From NCBI GenBank assembly GCA_902510635.1, contig CABXCB010000003.1:1-48809 (forward strand): a DNA stretch of 48,809 nt, read 5' to 3'. The position numbers and the translations under genes were made by a program. How positions within the stretch are numbered: the stretch's first letter is position 1; each line of letters begins with the position of its first letter. Below are positions 20,264 through 29,929 of this stretch, piece after piece. This stretch comes from an uncultured Pelagibacteraceae bacterium. Its GTDB lineage: Bacteria; Pseudomonadota; Alphaproteobacteria; Pelagibacterales; Pelagibacteraceae. The notes under the pieces were generated by a model. The model worked only from the letters and a program-made list of their open reading frames with translations, was not told the DNA's origin and made no database searches.

Positions 20264-21742
20264 TTATGCTAAAGTTTTTTTAATTGCTTGTCTCCACCCT
20301 TGCAATAAATTATTTCTCAATGATTTATTAAGTTTTGGAGAAAAAACTCTATCTTTTTTCCACTTAAATTGAATTTCATTCAAAGATTTAAATTCTCCAA
20401 TCTGATATCCTGCTAAAAGTGCAGCTCCAAATGCTGTTGTTTCTAAAATTTTTGGTCTAATAACATTTAAATTTATTATATTTGATAAAAATTGAACAAA
20501 CCAATTATTGGCAACCATTCCTCCATCAACTTTAATAAGTTCGGGTTTTAATCCATCTTTTTTCATTGCTTCAAATAAATCATAACTTTGATAAGCAACT
20601 GATTCTACAATGGCTCTTACTAGATTTTTCCAATCACTATTTCTAGTTAAACCAGTAATGACTCCCTTTGCATCTGGTCTCCAATAGGGAGCTCCTAATC
20701 CACTAAATGCAGGAACTATGTATACACCATCATTATTTTTTTTTAATTTAGCAATTTTTTCAGTTTCATTTGAATTATTGATTAATTCTATTTTATCTCT
20801 AAGCCATTGCACTCCTGCTCCTGCAATAAAAATTGAACCTTCTAAAGCATAAGTATTTTTTCCATGTAAGCGATAACAAATTGTAGTTAATAATTTATTC
20901 TTTGAAAAAATTTTTTTTGAACCTGTATTCATTATAATAAATGCACCAGTTCCATATGTACTTTTTATTGAACCTTTTTGAAAACATGATTGACCCACTG
21001 CTGCAGCCTGTTGGTCTCCAAGTACAGCAGATATAGAAATTTCTTGTCCAATAATTTTTTTGTCTACAGTTCCAAAATTATCAGCTGAATTTTTTACTTC
21101 TGGAAGAATTTTATATGGTATTCTTAATTTTTTCAGTATATTTTTATCCCATTCATTTGTGTTTATATTGTACAGCATTGTTCTGGACGCATTCGTTGCT
21201 TCAGTTAAATGTTTTTTTCCTTTAGTGAGTTTCCAAATTAGAAAAGTATCAATGGTTCCAAATAATAAATTATTAGACTTTAATAATGTTTGAGACTTTT
21301 TTACATTATCTAATATCCATCTTATTTTTGTTGCAGAAAAATATGGATCTATAAATAAACCAGTTTTTTTTCTTATGTTATTTTCATAATTATTTTTTTT
21401 TAAATTTTGGCAATATTTTTGTGTACGTCTATCCTGCCAGACAATAGCATTATACACTGGTCTTCCATTTTTTTTATTCCAAAGTACAGTTGTTTCTCTC
21501 TGATTAGTAATTCCAATACTTAATATCTTTCCTTTTAACAGCTTAGCTTTTTGTATAACTTTTTTTAAGGATTTAAGTGTAGTCTGCCAAATTTCATTTG
21601 GATTATGTTCTACCCAGCCATTTTTTGGGAAATATTGTTTAAATTCAAATTGTGATATAAATTTAATATTACCTTTTACATCAAATAAAACTGATCTTGT
21701 TGATGTGGTGCCTTGATCAATAGCAACAAGAAATTTTTTCAC
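20264..21742 (-). CDS. glpK: glycerol kinase
   Basis: 492 aa; 'VAIDQGTTSTRSVLFD', 'EHNPNEIWQTTL', 'GITNQRETTVLWNKKNGRPVYNAIVWQDRRT', 'ALEGSIFIAGAGVQWLRD'. Confidence 0.95.
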   Translation of the reverse strand: MKKFLVAIDQGTTSTRSVLFDVKGNIKFISQFEFKQYFPKNGWVEHNPNEIWQTTLKSLKKVIQKAKLLKGKILSIGITNQRETTVLWNKKNGRPVYNAIVWQDRRTQKYCQNLKKNNYENNIRKKTGLFIDPYFSATKIRWILDNVKKSQTLLKSNNLLFGTIDTFLIWKLTKGKKHLTEATNASRTMLYNINTNEWDKNILKKLRIPYKILPEVKNSADNFGTVDKKIIGQEISISAVLGDQQAAAVGQSCFQKGSIKSTYGTGAFIIMNTGSKKIFSKNKLLTTICYRLHGKNTYALEGSIFIAGAGVQWLRDKIELINNSNETEKIAKLKKNNDGVYIVPAFSGLGAPYWRPDAKGVITGLTRNSDWKNLVRAIVESVAYQSYDLFEAMKKDGLKPELIKVDGGMVANNWFVQFLSNIINLNVIRPKILETTAFGAALLAGYQIGEFKSLNEIQFKWKKDRVFSPKLNKSLRNNLLQGWRQAIKKTLA

Positions 21743-21746
21743 AATT

Positions 21747-23900
21747 TTAACTTATACCAAGGTGTTTTTTTCTTTTCTCTACCCAGGTTCTAATTAAATT
21801 GTCAAATATTAAACCTATAAAAGCAACGCAAATTCCAAGTGTAAATCCTATGCCTGCCCCTTTTTTATCTGATAATGCTTTTAAAATATATTGTCCTAAA
21901 TCTTCAGTTCCAATAAATGCTCCAATGATTACCATAAACAATGCAAATACGATTGTTTGATTTAAACCAAGCATCATATGAGGAAATGCTAAAGGAAATT
22001 CTATTTTAGTCAATCTTTGGAATTTATTTACACCTGACATTGTTGCAGCATCATGCAAACCAACTGGAACACTTCTAAGACCTTCAATAGTATACCTTGT
22101 GGCAGGTATTGTGGCATACACTATAACAGCAATTAAAACTGATGTATCAGTTATACCAAAAAGCATCATCACTGGAATTAAGTATACGAAGGAAGGAAAA
22201 GTTTGAAATATATCACAAACACCAAGCATAAAGCTTTGTGAATGTTTGTTTTGAAAACATAAAGTGCCAACTGTAAATCCAATTATACAAGATATAACAA
22301 CTCCAAAAGTTGCCATATATGCTGTCACTAACGCCCTATCCCACCATGGACTTAGAGCTATAAATAATGTTAATGCACAAACAACTAGCGCTGAACGAAT
22401 TCCACCAATTAAATATCCGGCTCCAACAACCAAAACTAATGTAGCAACAACAGGCATTCTTAAGTATAAAGCCCTCATTGGCTGAAGGACATCTTGAATC
22501 AACCACGTATTAAATGCTTTTATATAAACAAAGAACGTATCGAAGATCCAATCAACTCCTTTATTCCAAAAATCTGCTGTTGATATTCCTTTATTGTGTG
22601 GAACTTCAAATAAATAGTTGTAACTACCTTTGAACAAAAAAGTTCCAACATAAGCAAGTACAATTCCTATAATTACTGTTGCAATAAAAAATAAAATATT
22701 TTTATTTCTTTGATAAAATGTCAGATTCCCAAAATAATCTGTTTGCTTATTTGCCCAAGCTAAAGACATTTTATCTAAAAGAATTGCAATTAAACTAATA
22801 CACAATCCAGCTTCTAAGGCTAAGCCGATATTGAGTTGGTTTAACGCTAATAATAAATTAAACCCTAAACCTTTTGCACCTATAAATGCAGAAATAACAG
22901 CCATAGAAAAACACACCATGATGACCTGGTTTACTCCAATTAAGATATCTCTTCTTGCGGTTGGAATTAATACTTTAAACATTAGTTGCCAATTATTACA
23001 CCCGCTCATTCTACCTGCTTCAATAACTTCAGGAGGTATTGCTCTTAAACCTAATATAGTTAATAATATCATTGGTGGAACTGCAACAACCATAGTTATA
23101 ATTACTGCAGCATGATCACCAACTCCAAAAAGAACAAGCGCAGGAACCAATACTGCGTATTGTGGCATTGTTTGCATAACTAAAAGTATTGGATATAAAG
23201 CTTTCTCAACACGTTTACTTTTAAATGCCGCTATACCTAAACCTAAGCCAAAAATAAATGATAGTGGTGCTGCAACTAATATAAATGAAAGAGTTTGCAT
23301 CGAAGGTTTCCATTGACCAAATATAGAAATGTAAACCATAACTAAACCGGCAAACAAAGCTAGACCTTTACCGCTTAGTTTATAAGCAAGTATTGCTGAA
23401 CCTGCAGCAACAATAGTCCATGGTAGACCTGGTAATTCTGCCCAAGGGTTTTTATCTATCCAATCCCAACTGGTAAATGCAACAATAGTTTCAAATCCAC
23501 CTAATAAAATCTCTCTAATCATCTCTATTAGAAAAGTCATAAAAGCAGTTAAATTTCTACTTATTTGTAAAACTAAAGGCCTAGTTCTGAATTCTTGAGT
23601 ATCTTCGTTCCAAAATTCAATTGGCATCCATTCATTCATTAAGAAAAACAATGAATCATTTATCCAAATAGGTAACCATCCAAGCAATGGAGGTAATCTC
23701 CAAAAGACATCAAAAGCATAATATCTTACTTCTTTACCAAGAAAAACGTAGTAGCTTTGGTTAGGATCTTTAATAAATTCTGCTTGACCCCGTATAAATT
23801 TGTATGTTTCAGGAACATCAATCGCAAAACATAATGCAAAAAATACAATTAATAAAAATAACCATTGAAATAATTTTGGGTACTTTTTTATAAATTCCAT
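21747..23900 (-). CDS. quaternary-amine/TMAO-type ABC transporter permease, two fused permease domains
   Basis: 717 aa; two BPD_transp_1-type domains with EAA-like loops ('VIEAGRMSGCNNWQLMFKVLIPTARRDILIGVNQ' and 'LHDAATMSGVNKFQRLTKIEFPLAFPHMMLGLNQ'); TmoW-like by context. Confidence 0.9.
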   Translation of the reverse strand: MEFIKKYPKLFQWLFLLIVFFALCFAIDVPETYKFIRGQAEFIKDPNQSYYVFLGKEVRYYAFDVFWRLPPLLGWLPIWINDSLFFLMNEWMPIEFWNEDTQEFRTRPLVLQISRNLTAFMTFLIEMIREILLGGFETIVAFTSWDWIDKNPWAELPGLPWTIVAAGSAILAYKLSGKGLALFAGLVMVYISIFGQWKPSMQTLSFILVAAPLSFIFGLGLGIAAFKSKRVEKALYPILLVMQTMPQYAVLVPALVLFGVGDHAAVIITMVVAVPPMILLTILGLRAIPPEVIEAGRMSGCNNWQLMFKVLIPTARRDILIGVNQVIMVCFSMAVISAFIGAKGLGFNLLLALNQLNIGLALEAGLCISLIAILLDKMSLAWANKQTDYFGNLTFYQRNKNILFFIATVIIGIVLAYVGTFLFKGSYNYLFEVPHNKGISTADFWNKGVDWIFDTFFVYIKAFNTWLIQDVLQPMRALYLRMPVVATLVLVVGAGYLIGGIRSALVVCALTLFIALSPWWDRALVTAYMATFGVVISCIIGFTVGTLCFQNKHSQSFMLGVCDIFQTFPSFVYLIPVMMLFGITDTSVLIAVIVYATIPATRYTIEGLRSVPVGLHDAATMSGVNKFQRLTKIEFPLAFPHMMLGLNQTIVFALFMVIIGAFIGTEDLGQYILKALSDKKGAGIGFTLGICVAFIGLIFDNLIRTWVEKRKKHLGIS

Positions 23901-23903
23901 GAT

Positions 23904-24935
23904 TTAATTATTATTTTTTCTTCCTCCAAAAACTGTATTAATTATTTTTGTTGGATTAATAGAGCCTACAATTTTGTTATTATTATCTATAACTGCTACT
24001 GATTTTTCTTGTGTTAAAATTTTTTCAGCAACATTTTCAATAATTTCATCTTTTAAAACCTTCAAATCACCCAAATTATCAGTAGTAGATGGGTCCATTA
24101 CATCTTCTATTAATAGAACTTTTTCTCTTGGTACTTCTTCAGTAAATTTCCTTACATATTCAGTTGCTGGATTTAAAACAATATTTGCAGGTGTATCTAG
24201 CTGTTCAATTATTCCATCTTTCATAATAGCAATACGATCAGCAAGTTTTAGAGCCTCGTCAAAATCATGTGTAATAAACATAATTGTTTTTTGTAATTTA
24301 TCCTGAAGTCTTAAAAACTCATCTTGCATTTCTTTTCGGATAAGTGGGTCTAATGCAGAAAAAGGTTCATCCAAAAACCAAATATCTGGCTCTACTGCTA
24401 ATGATCTCGCAATACCTACTCTTTGTTGTTGACCTCCAGAAAGTTCTCTTGGAAAATAGTTTTCTCTTCCATCGAGACCAACAAGTTTAACCATATCCAT
24501 TGCTTTACTAATACTATCTTCAGTTTTAATTCCCTTAATTTGGAGTGGGAAAGCAATATTTTCTACAACTGTTTTATGAGGAAGTAGAGCAAAACTTTGA
24601 AAAACCATTCCCATTTTATTTCTTCTAAGCTCAATTAGTTCTTTGTTGTTTAATTGAAGTAAATCTTGACCTTCTATAAAAATTTTTCCACCTGTTGCAT
24701 CGGTTAATCTAGAAATACATCTTAGCAAAGTTGATTTACCTGATCCAGACAAGCCCATTACAACTAACATTTCTCCCTTTGAAACTTCAAATGAAGCATT
24801 ATTAACTCCTACTATGCACCCATTTTCTTGAAAAGTTTTTGCGTCTACATTGCCATTTGATTCTTGAAGCATTTTTTTGGCATTTTCTCCAAAAATTTTA
24901 TAAACAGCTTCACATTTAATTACTGGTTCAGACAT
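23904..24935 (-). CDS. glycine betaine/proline-type ABC transporter ATP-binding protein with C-terminal CBS region
   Basis: 343 aa; Walker A 'GLSGSGKSTLLRC', signature 'ELSGGQQQRVGIARSLAVEPDIWFLDEPFSALDP', C-terminal 'KSVAVIDNNNKIVGSINPTKIINTVFG'; TmoV-like by context. Confidence 0.93.
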   Translation of the reverse strand: MSEPVIKCEAVYKIFGENAKKMLQESNGNVDAKTFQENGCIVGVNNASFEVSKGEMLVVMGLSGSGKSTLLRCISRLTDATGGKIFIEGQDLLQLNNKELIELRRNKMGMVFQSFALLPHKTVVENIAFPLQIKGIKTEDSISKAMDMVKLVGLDGRENYFPRELSGGQQQRVGIARSLAVEPDIWFLDEPFSALDPLIRKEMQDEFLRLQDKLQKTIMFITHDFDEALKLADRIAIMKDGIIEQLDTPANIVLNPATEYVRKFTEEVPREKVLLIEDVMDPSTTDNLGDLKVLKDEIIENVAEKILTQEKSVAVIDNNNKIVGSINPTKIINTVFGGRKNNN

Positions 24936-25002
24936 AAATTTACAATCAAGTTATACGAAATTAAGATAAAATAAAATCTATATAATTTATTCTTTTTCCT
25001 CC

Positions 25003-25551
25003 TTAAAAATTTTTAATAAAATAAACCCTTGTATCAATACCAGTGCTTAAAAAACTCAAAACCTCTCCACTTACATTTGCTGTTTTATTTACTCCAACAT
25101 TAGCTCCACTTACAGTGTAACCAGCAAAACATTTTTTTTTCTCTTTATCCCATTTAACATACGTTTCATCAATTTTATTACCATTGATAGTATATAATTC
25201 GTAAGCTTCGTAATTTAAAAAATGAGCAGCCATGATAGCCCGTTGAGGAAGAAGTTTTGTTGCATTACAAACTGCTTCATATAATTCATCAGTCAATCTA
25301 AAATTATCTGTTCCATCAAAAGTTACCAAAACACCTGAAGGGAGTTTTGATATAAGTGCGTTAAGTTTTCTTTCTTGCTCTATTCTTTCCTCTTCTAATT
25401 TCATTTTTTTAATTAATTCATCTCCTCCACCCCAAAAAATATTTAAAACACCAAAAGATAGAATTATAATAACTGTTAGGGTAATAAGACCACCAAATTG
25501 TTTTATTGTTTCGGGCAATTCTTTTAATCTGTTATAATTATTTTTTAGCAT
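25003..25551 (-). CDS. hypothetical membrane-anchored protein
   Basis: One N-terminal TM 'GGLITLTVIIILSFGVLNIFW'; internal ATG (MLKNNYNRLKELP) preferred over the track start at 25587, which overlaps the upstream gene. Confidence 0.6.
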   Translation of the reverse strand: MLKNNYNRLKELPETIKQFGGLITLTVIIILSFGVLNIFWGGGDELIKKMKLEEERIEQERKLNALISKLPSGVLVTFDGTDNFRLTDELYEAVCNATKLLPQRAIMAAHFLNYEAYELYTINGNKIDETYVKWDKEKKKCFAGYTVSGANVGVNKTANVSGEVLSFLSTGIDTRVYFIKNF

Positions 25552-25559
25552 TATTTTAA

Positions 25560-25937
25560 TTATTCTTGTAATTTTCCATTTACCCAATTGCCTGTTTTTT
25601 CTTTACCATCAGACCAGGTAAAGGTTCCTTTGCCATTCATAAAACCATTGGTCCATTCTCCAACATACGTTGCCCCATTTGGAAAAGTTAAAGTACCTTG
25701 GCCACTCCACTCGCTATTCTTAAATTCGCCTTTATAAATATATCCATTAGGCCAAGTTTCTTTTCCTTGACCATGTTTTTTTGTATTAACCCATTCACCT
25801 TCGTAAGTTGTTTTATCTGTATAAACCCACTTGCCATAACCATTTTCACAATTTCCTTCTTTGCAACCAGTGCTACGAGCTAAAGCTTCAGATGTAATAA
25901 AAAAACTAAAAATAATGCTTATAATAAATTTTTTCAT
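25560..25937 (-). CDS. secreted MORN-repeat protein
   Basis: Signal peptide plus repeats 'TTYEGEWVNTKKHGQGKETWPNGYIYKGEFKNSEWSGQGTLTFPNGATYVGEWTNGFMNGKGTFTW'. Confidence 0.85.
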   Translation of the reverse strand: MKKFIISIIFSFFITSEALARSTGCKEGNCENGYGKWVYTDKTTYEGEWVNTKKHGQGKETWPNGYIYKGEFKNSEWSGQGTLTFPNGATYVGEWTNGFMNGKGTFTWSDGKEKTGNWVNGKLQE

Positions 25938-25971
25938 AATAATATTTTACACAAAATTAATTAAAAAAAAA

Positions 25972-26433
25972 TCAGGCATTTTCATCTCTTTTTCTGCATG
26001 AATAAAAAGAAATATCTTTTTCTGAGTTTTCACTTTTTACATTTCTTGTAATTTCATGAACTAATTCACCTGATTTTCTATTTATAATAGCTGACTCTGA
26101 GTAATTTTTTTCTTGGTCAATTGCTTTAAATAAAACCACATCTTTATTTACTATTTTAACTTTTAATTTTGCAGTATCTGAAAGAAATAATGATAATCCA
26201 CTAATTAAAAGCGTTTCTGGCTTTTTTGCTTCAATATAAAATTTATCTAAATCCTTATCATCTAAATCTTCAGCTAGAAAAGTTTGATAATTGTATTCAG
26301 AATTCTTAAGTATTTTTTTTTCTAAATCACATACAAAACTGAGATTAATATCCTCTTGGATGTCTACATCTTTTGCTAAGGTTGAATTAAAAAATAGTAA
26401 GCTAAGAGATATATAAAAAAAATATTTTATCAT
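25972..26433 (-). CDS. hypothetical secreted protein
   Basis: 153 aa; N-terminal signal 'MIKYFFYISLSLLFFNSTLAK'; no family recognised. Confidence 0.6.
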   Translation of the reverse strand: MIKYFFYISLSLLFFNSTLAKDVDIQEDINLSFVCDLEKKILKNSEYNYQTFLAEDLDDKDLDKFYIEAKKPETLLISGLSLFLSDTAKLKVKIVNKDVVLFKAIDQEKNYSESAIINRKSGELVHEITRNVKSENSEKDISFYSCRKRDENA

Positions 26434-26486
26434 TAGATTAAATTAAACTTTTAAGCAACTATTGTTATATAGTTAAAACAAAAAAA

Positions 26487-26510
26487 TCCCCCCCAACATT
26501 GTTGGGGGAG
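26487..26510 (-). terminator. intrinsic terminator downstream of the ABC substrate-binding protein gene
   Basis: CCCCCAAC-att-GTTGGGGG stem followed on the minus strand by ATTTTTTTGTTTT. Confidence 0.9.
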
Positions 26511-26535
26511 ACTTTATAATTTATTGCTTTAACCT

Positions 26536-27483
26536 TTATTTAGTAAAAGCTTGCCAAACACTCTTATTATCAGCTAACCATTTTTTAGCTGCATCTTCGT
26601 GAGTCATTTTGTCAACATCAACTAAAGCTGCCATTGCACCAATTTGACTTGTAGAGAATGACATTTTCTTGAACATTTTAGCTGCTGCTGGATGAGTTTT
26701 TGGAAAATCAGCGTTAACTGCTTTTTTCAAATAACCATCTGGCGAACCACATTTACCATCTCCACCATCTTCTGGTCTACAACCAGCTGTGTATGGAGGG
26801 AAGTCTATAAATGTAAAACCAGCACCATCTGTAAAGTTTGGTGTCCAGTTAAATATGATAGTTCCTCTTCCTTCTTTTTTAGCTGCTGCTAACTCTGCCC
26901 AAAGTGCATCTGCACTTCCAGCAAATTTAACCCACCAAAGATTTCCTAGACCTAATGCGTCAACTCTTTGAGGTATTAAATCACCATGCCAAGTTTGTGG
27001 ACCTTCTAACATTCTTCCTTTTCCATCTGGTGAATCAGGTGTTGTGAAGTTCTTTGCACAGTCAGGATTTTTTAAAGCAGTCCAGTCTGGTAGACCTGGG
27101 CATAAACCTTTTTCAGCAACCCAATTTGGATATCCCATATCCTCAAGAGTTCTTGCTTCATGATCACCCCAGTCAAGCAAACCACCTTTATCTAAAGCTG
27201 TAGTAAATGATTTACCAAAAGCAGATTCCCAAACTTCATGTGATATATGCACATCACCAATACGAATTGATTCGTAAACTGCTTGAGAGTCAGCGTTTAC
27301 ATATTTAACGTTGTTACCCATACTTTCCATAATTCCACCAATTACATAAGCCATTACAATTTGGCTTGACCAATTGTGTGTTGGGATAACGATAGGCTTC
27401 TTACTATCTGCCGCATTAGCAATTCCTGCAAAAGAAACTACTGATATTACTATAGCAGACAAAAGAGATATTATTTTTCTCAT
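26536..27483 (-). CDS. quaternary-amine/TMAO-type ABC transporter substrate-binding protein
   Basis: 315 aa; signal peptide; OpuAC-type 'PIVIPTHNWSSQIVMAYVIGGIMESMGNNVKYV', Trp-rich 'LWWVKFAGSADALWAELAAAKKEGRGTIIFNWTPNF'; TmoX-like by context. Confidence 0.9.
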   Translation of the reverse strand: MRKIISLLSAIVISVVSFAGIANAADSKKPIVIPTHNWSSQIVMAYVIGGIMESMGNNVKYVNADSQAVYESIRIGDVHISHEVWESAFGKSFTTALDKGGLLDWGDHEARTLEDMGYPNWVAEKGLCPGLPDWTALKNPDCAKNFTTPDSPDGKGRMLEGPQTWHGDLIPQRVDALGLGNLWWVKFAGSADALWAELAAAKKEGRGTIIFNWTPNFTDGAGFTFIDFPPYTAGCRPEDGGDGKCGSPDGYLKKAVNADFPKTHPAAAKMFKKMSFSTSQIGAMAALVDVDKMTHEDAAKKWLADNKSVWQAFTK

Positions 27484-27507
27484 TTTTTCCCCTTTCCTTA
27501 ATATTAA

Positions 27508-27545
27508 GTTGACTTAGTATCTGCCTAATTAAATATATAGTCAAC
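27508..27545. promoter_or_regulatory. overlapping divergent promoter region with inverted repeat GTTGACT-N24-AGTCAAC
   Basis: Minus strand: TTGACT-N17-GATACT toward the substrate-binding protein gene; plus strand: TTGACT-N17-AATATA toward the tdm-like gene; arms at 27508-27514 and 27539-27545. Confidence 0.5.
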
Positions 27546-27583
27546 AACAGTTAGATATATTATGTTCGTTGTAGGCTTAAAAA

Positions 27584-29923
27584 ATGTTAAATATTAACAC
27601 AAATATTAAAGAACCCGGTTTAAATGTATTGCCACCTGGAGTTGAAAGATACGTGGTAAGTGGCGGCGGTCTTACAGGTATTCAAATTCTTCCAGATGAT
27701 GAAATAGAAATTTTAAATAATGAAGGTAATCAAATATGTGAAATATCAGTTTTTAACAAGGAAGGAAAATCAGAACCATCAATTTTAAATTTAAAAGAAA
27801 ATAAAGATGCTTCTGAAATTAAAAAAATACTTTCGAGTAAAGATGAAAGTTCTCTTATAGCTCTTCGTCAGCTAAAAAAAAGAAATTTAGATATTTCAAA
27901 ATCTAAAGCTTCAATTGTTTTTGATAAAAATACAAGTTGGGGTGAAAAAGTAAAAATAAAATCAAAAGATAAATGCTATTGTATATTTGCAGCCCCAGGT
28001 AACGAAATGTTGGTTCATGAACAAAATCCACCGACTGATTTAACTATTTTTGTTAAGAGATCTAAAGTTACAAAAGATAAAGAACATTCTGTAATTCCTG
28101 ATCCTATGTTTGATCCACTTAATGAAGCAAATATTGATCGAGCAACTGCAATTTCTTTTCAAGTAAAAGAAGGTGATTACATTCAAGTTATTTCACCAAC
28201 AGGAAGACAATGTTCTGATTTTGTAGCTTTCGATACAGCAAAATTAGATAAAAGAATTGAAAAAGGTTTAGATTGGCAAACAACAAGAACTTTTATGGGA
28301 AGTACTTTTCCTGGACCAGGATTATTTTCAAAATTTTATGATACTGATCATGAGCCTTTGGTTGAGGTAATTAGAGATACAGTAGGAAAACATGATACCT
28401 TTAATTTAGCCTGTACATCTAAATATTACGAAGATGCTGGATATTTCGGCCATCCGAATTGCTCCGACAATTTAAATGCTTCTATGGAAAAATTTGGAGT
28501 TCAAAAAAAAAGAGGTTGGCATGCAATAAATCTTTTTTTTAATACCTCAGCAGGAGGCTTAAATTCAGTGTTATCAGATGAATCTTTTGCTAGACCTGGT
28601 GACTATGTAACATTTAGAGCTTTAAAAGATTTAACTTGCGGAACAACAGCTTGTCCAAGTGATATTGATGCTTGTAATTCATGGAATCCAACTGATATTT
28701 TTGTTAGAACTTATGATAAAAAAAAGGAATTTACAAAATCTTTTGCATTTAGAATGAAAACAGACTCAGAAACAAAATTAACTAGGAATACTGGCTTCTA
28801 CGAGAGAACTTCTAAACTTACACGAAACTTTGTTGACGCTAGAGGTTTTTGGTTGCCAAATGATTATACAAAACATGGTGTGATCAATGAATATTCAGCT
28901 TGTAGAGAAAAATCAGTTGTTATTGATTTATCTTCTTTAAGAAAGTTCGAAATTTTAGGGCCTGATGCAGAAGAGTTAATGAATTATACTTTAACAAGAA
29001 ATGTAAAAAAACTTTCAGTTGGTCAAGTGGTTTATTCTTCAATGTGTTATGAAAATGGATTTATGTTTGATGATGGAACATTGTTAAAATTGAGCGATCA
29101 CGGTTTTAGATGGGTATGTGGTGATGAATATGCTGGAGAATGGTTAAAGGAACAAGCAAAGAAAAAAAGCTACAAAGTTTTAATAAAAAATTCAACAGAT
29201 CAAATAAATAATCTTTCTTTACAAGGTCCAAATAGCAGAAAAATCCTTGAAAAGTTTATTTTTACACCACCAACTCAACCGACTATTTCTGAATTAGAAT
29301 GGTTTAGATTTACTATCTGTAGAATTGATAACTTGAATGGTATTCCACTAATTGTTTCAAGAACTGGATATACAGGTGAGTTAGGTTATGAGATTTGGTG
29401 TCATCCATCTGATGCTACTAAAGTATGGGATAAAGTTATGGAAGCGGGTAAAGACGAAGGAATTATACCTGCAGGATTTAGTGCATTAGACTTACTAAGA
29501 ATTGAAGCAGGATTAATATTATTTGGAAATGAGTTTGATGGGCAAGTTGATCCTTTTGAAGCTGGCGTTGGATTTACAGTTCCATTAAAAAGTAAAACAG
29601 ATGATTTTATCGGTAAAGAAAGTTTAATTAAAAGAAAAGAAAATCCTCAAAAAAAATTAGTAGGTCTTGAGCTTGCTGGAAAAGAAAAAGCAAATCATGG
29701 AGATTGTGTTCATATAGGAAGATCTCAAGTTGGAATTGTAACTAGCGGATGTATTTCTCCAAATTTAAATAAGAATATTGCACTATGTAGAATAGACATT
29801 GGTCATTCAGAATTAGATACTGATGTAGAAGTTGGAAAAATAGATGGTCATCAAAAAAGGATACCCGCAAAAATAGTAACTTTTCCTCATTATGATCCAA
29901 CTAAATCTAGAGTAAGATCTTAA
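27584..29923 (+). CDS. tdm: DUF1989-GcvT fusion, trimethylamine N-oxide demethylase-like
   Basis: 779 aa; N-terminal urea-carboxylase-associated (DUF1989) type region 'YIQVISPTGRQCSDFVAFD...DLTCGTTACPSDIDACNSWNPTDI', C-terminal GcvT 'VIDLSSLRKFEILGPDAEELMNYTLTRNV...SRTGYTGELGYEIWCHP'; TMAO-type transporter and tmm nearby. Confidence 0.88.
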   Translation: MLNINTNIKEPGLNVLPPGVERYVVSGGGLTGIQILPDDEIEILNNEGNQICEISVFNKEGKSEPSILNLKENKDASEIKKILSSKDESSLIALRQLKKRNLDISKSKASIVFDKNTSWGEKVKIKSKDKCYCIFAAPGNEMLVHEQNPPTDLTIFVKRSKVTKDKEHSVIPDPMFDPLNEANIDRATAISFQVKEGDYIQVISPTGRQCSDFVAFDTAKLDKRIEKGLDWQTTRTFMGSTFPGPGLFSKFYDTDHEPLVEVIRDTVGKHDTFNLACTSKYYEDAGYFGHPNCSDNLNASMEKFGVQKKRGWHAINLFFNTSAGGLNSVLSDESFARPGDYVTFRALKDLTCGTTACPSDIDACNSWNPTDIFVRTYDKKKEFTKSFAFRMKTDSETKLTRNTGFYERTSKLTRNFVDARGFWLPNDYTKHGVINEYSACREKSVVIDLSSLRKFEILGPDAEELMNYTLTRNVKKLSVGQVVYSSMCYENGFMFDDGTLLKLSDHGFRWVCGDEYAGEWLKEQAKKKSYKVLIKNSTDQINNLSLQGPNSRKILEKFIFTPPTQPTISELEWFRFTICRIDNLNGIPLIVSRTGYTGELGYEIWCHPSDATKVWDKVMEAGKDEGIIPAGFSALDLLRIEAGLILFGNEFDGQVDPFEAGVGFTVPLKSKTDDFIGKESLIKRKENPQKKLVGLELAGKEKANHGDCVHIGRSQVGIVTSGCISPNLNKNIALCRIDIGHSELDTDVEVGKIDGHQKRIPAKIVTFPHYDPTKSRVRS

Positions 29924-29929
29924 ATAATT

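Noticed and set aside
23974-24306. 110-aa plus-strand ORF within the ABC ATPase gene
   Set aside because: Antisense to a conserved ATPase with intact Walker and signature motifs; no domain seen.
26692-26971. Two overlapping plus-strand ORFs (26692..26892, 26789..26971) within the binding-protein gene
   Set aside because: Both overlap a clear CDS and each other in different frames; Cys/Ser/Thr-rich shadow translations.
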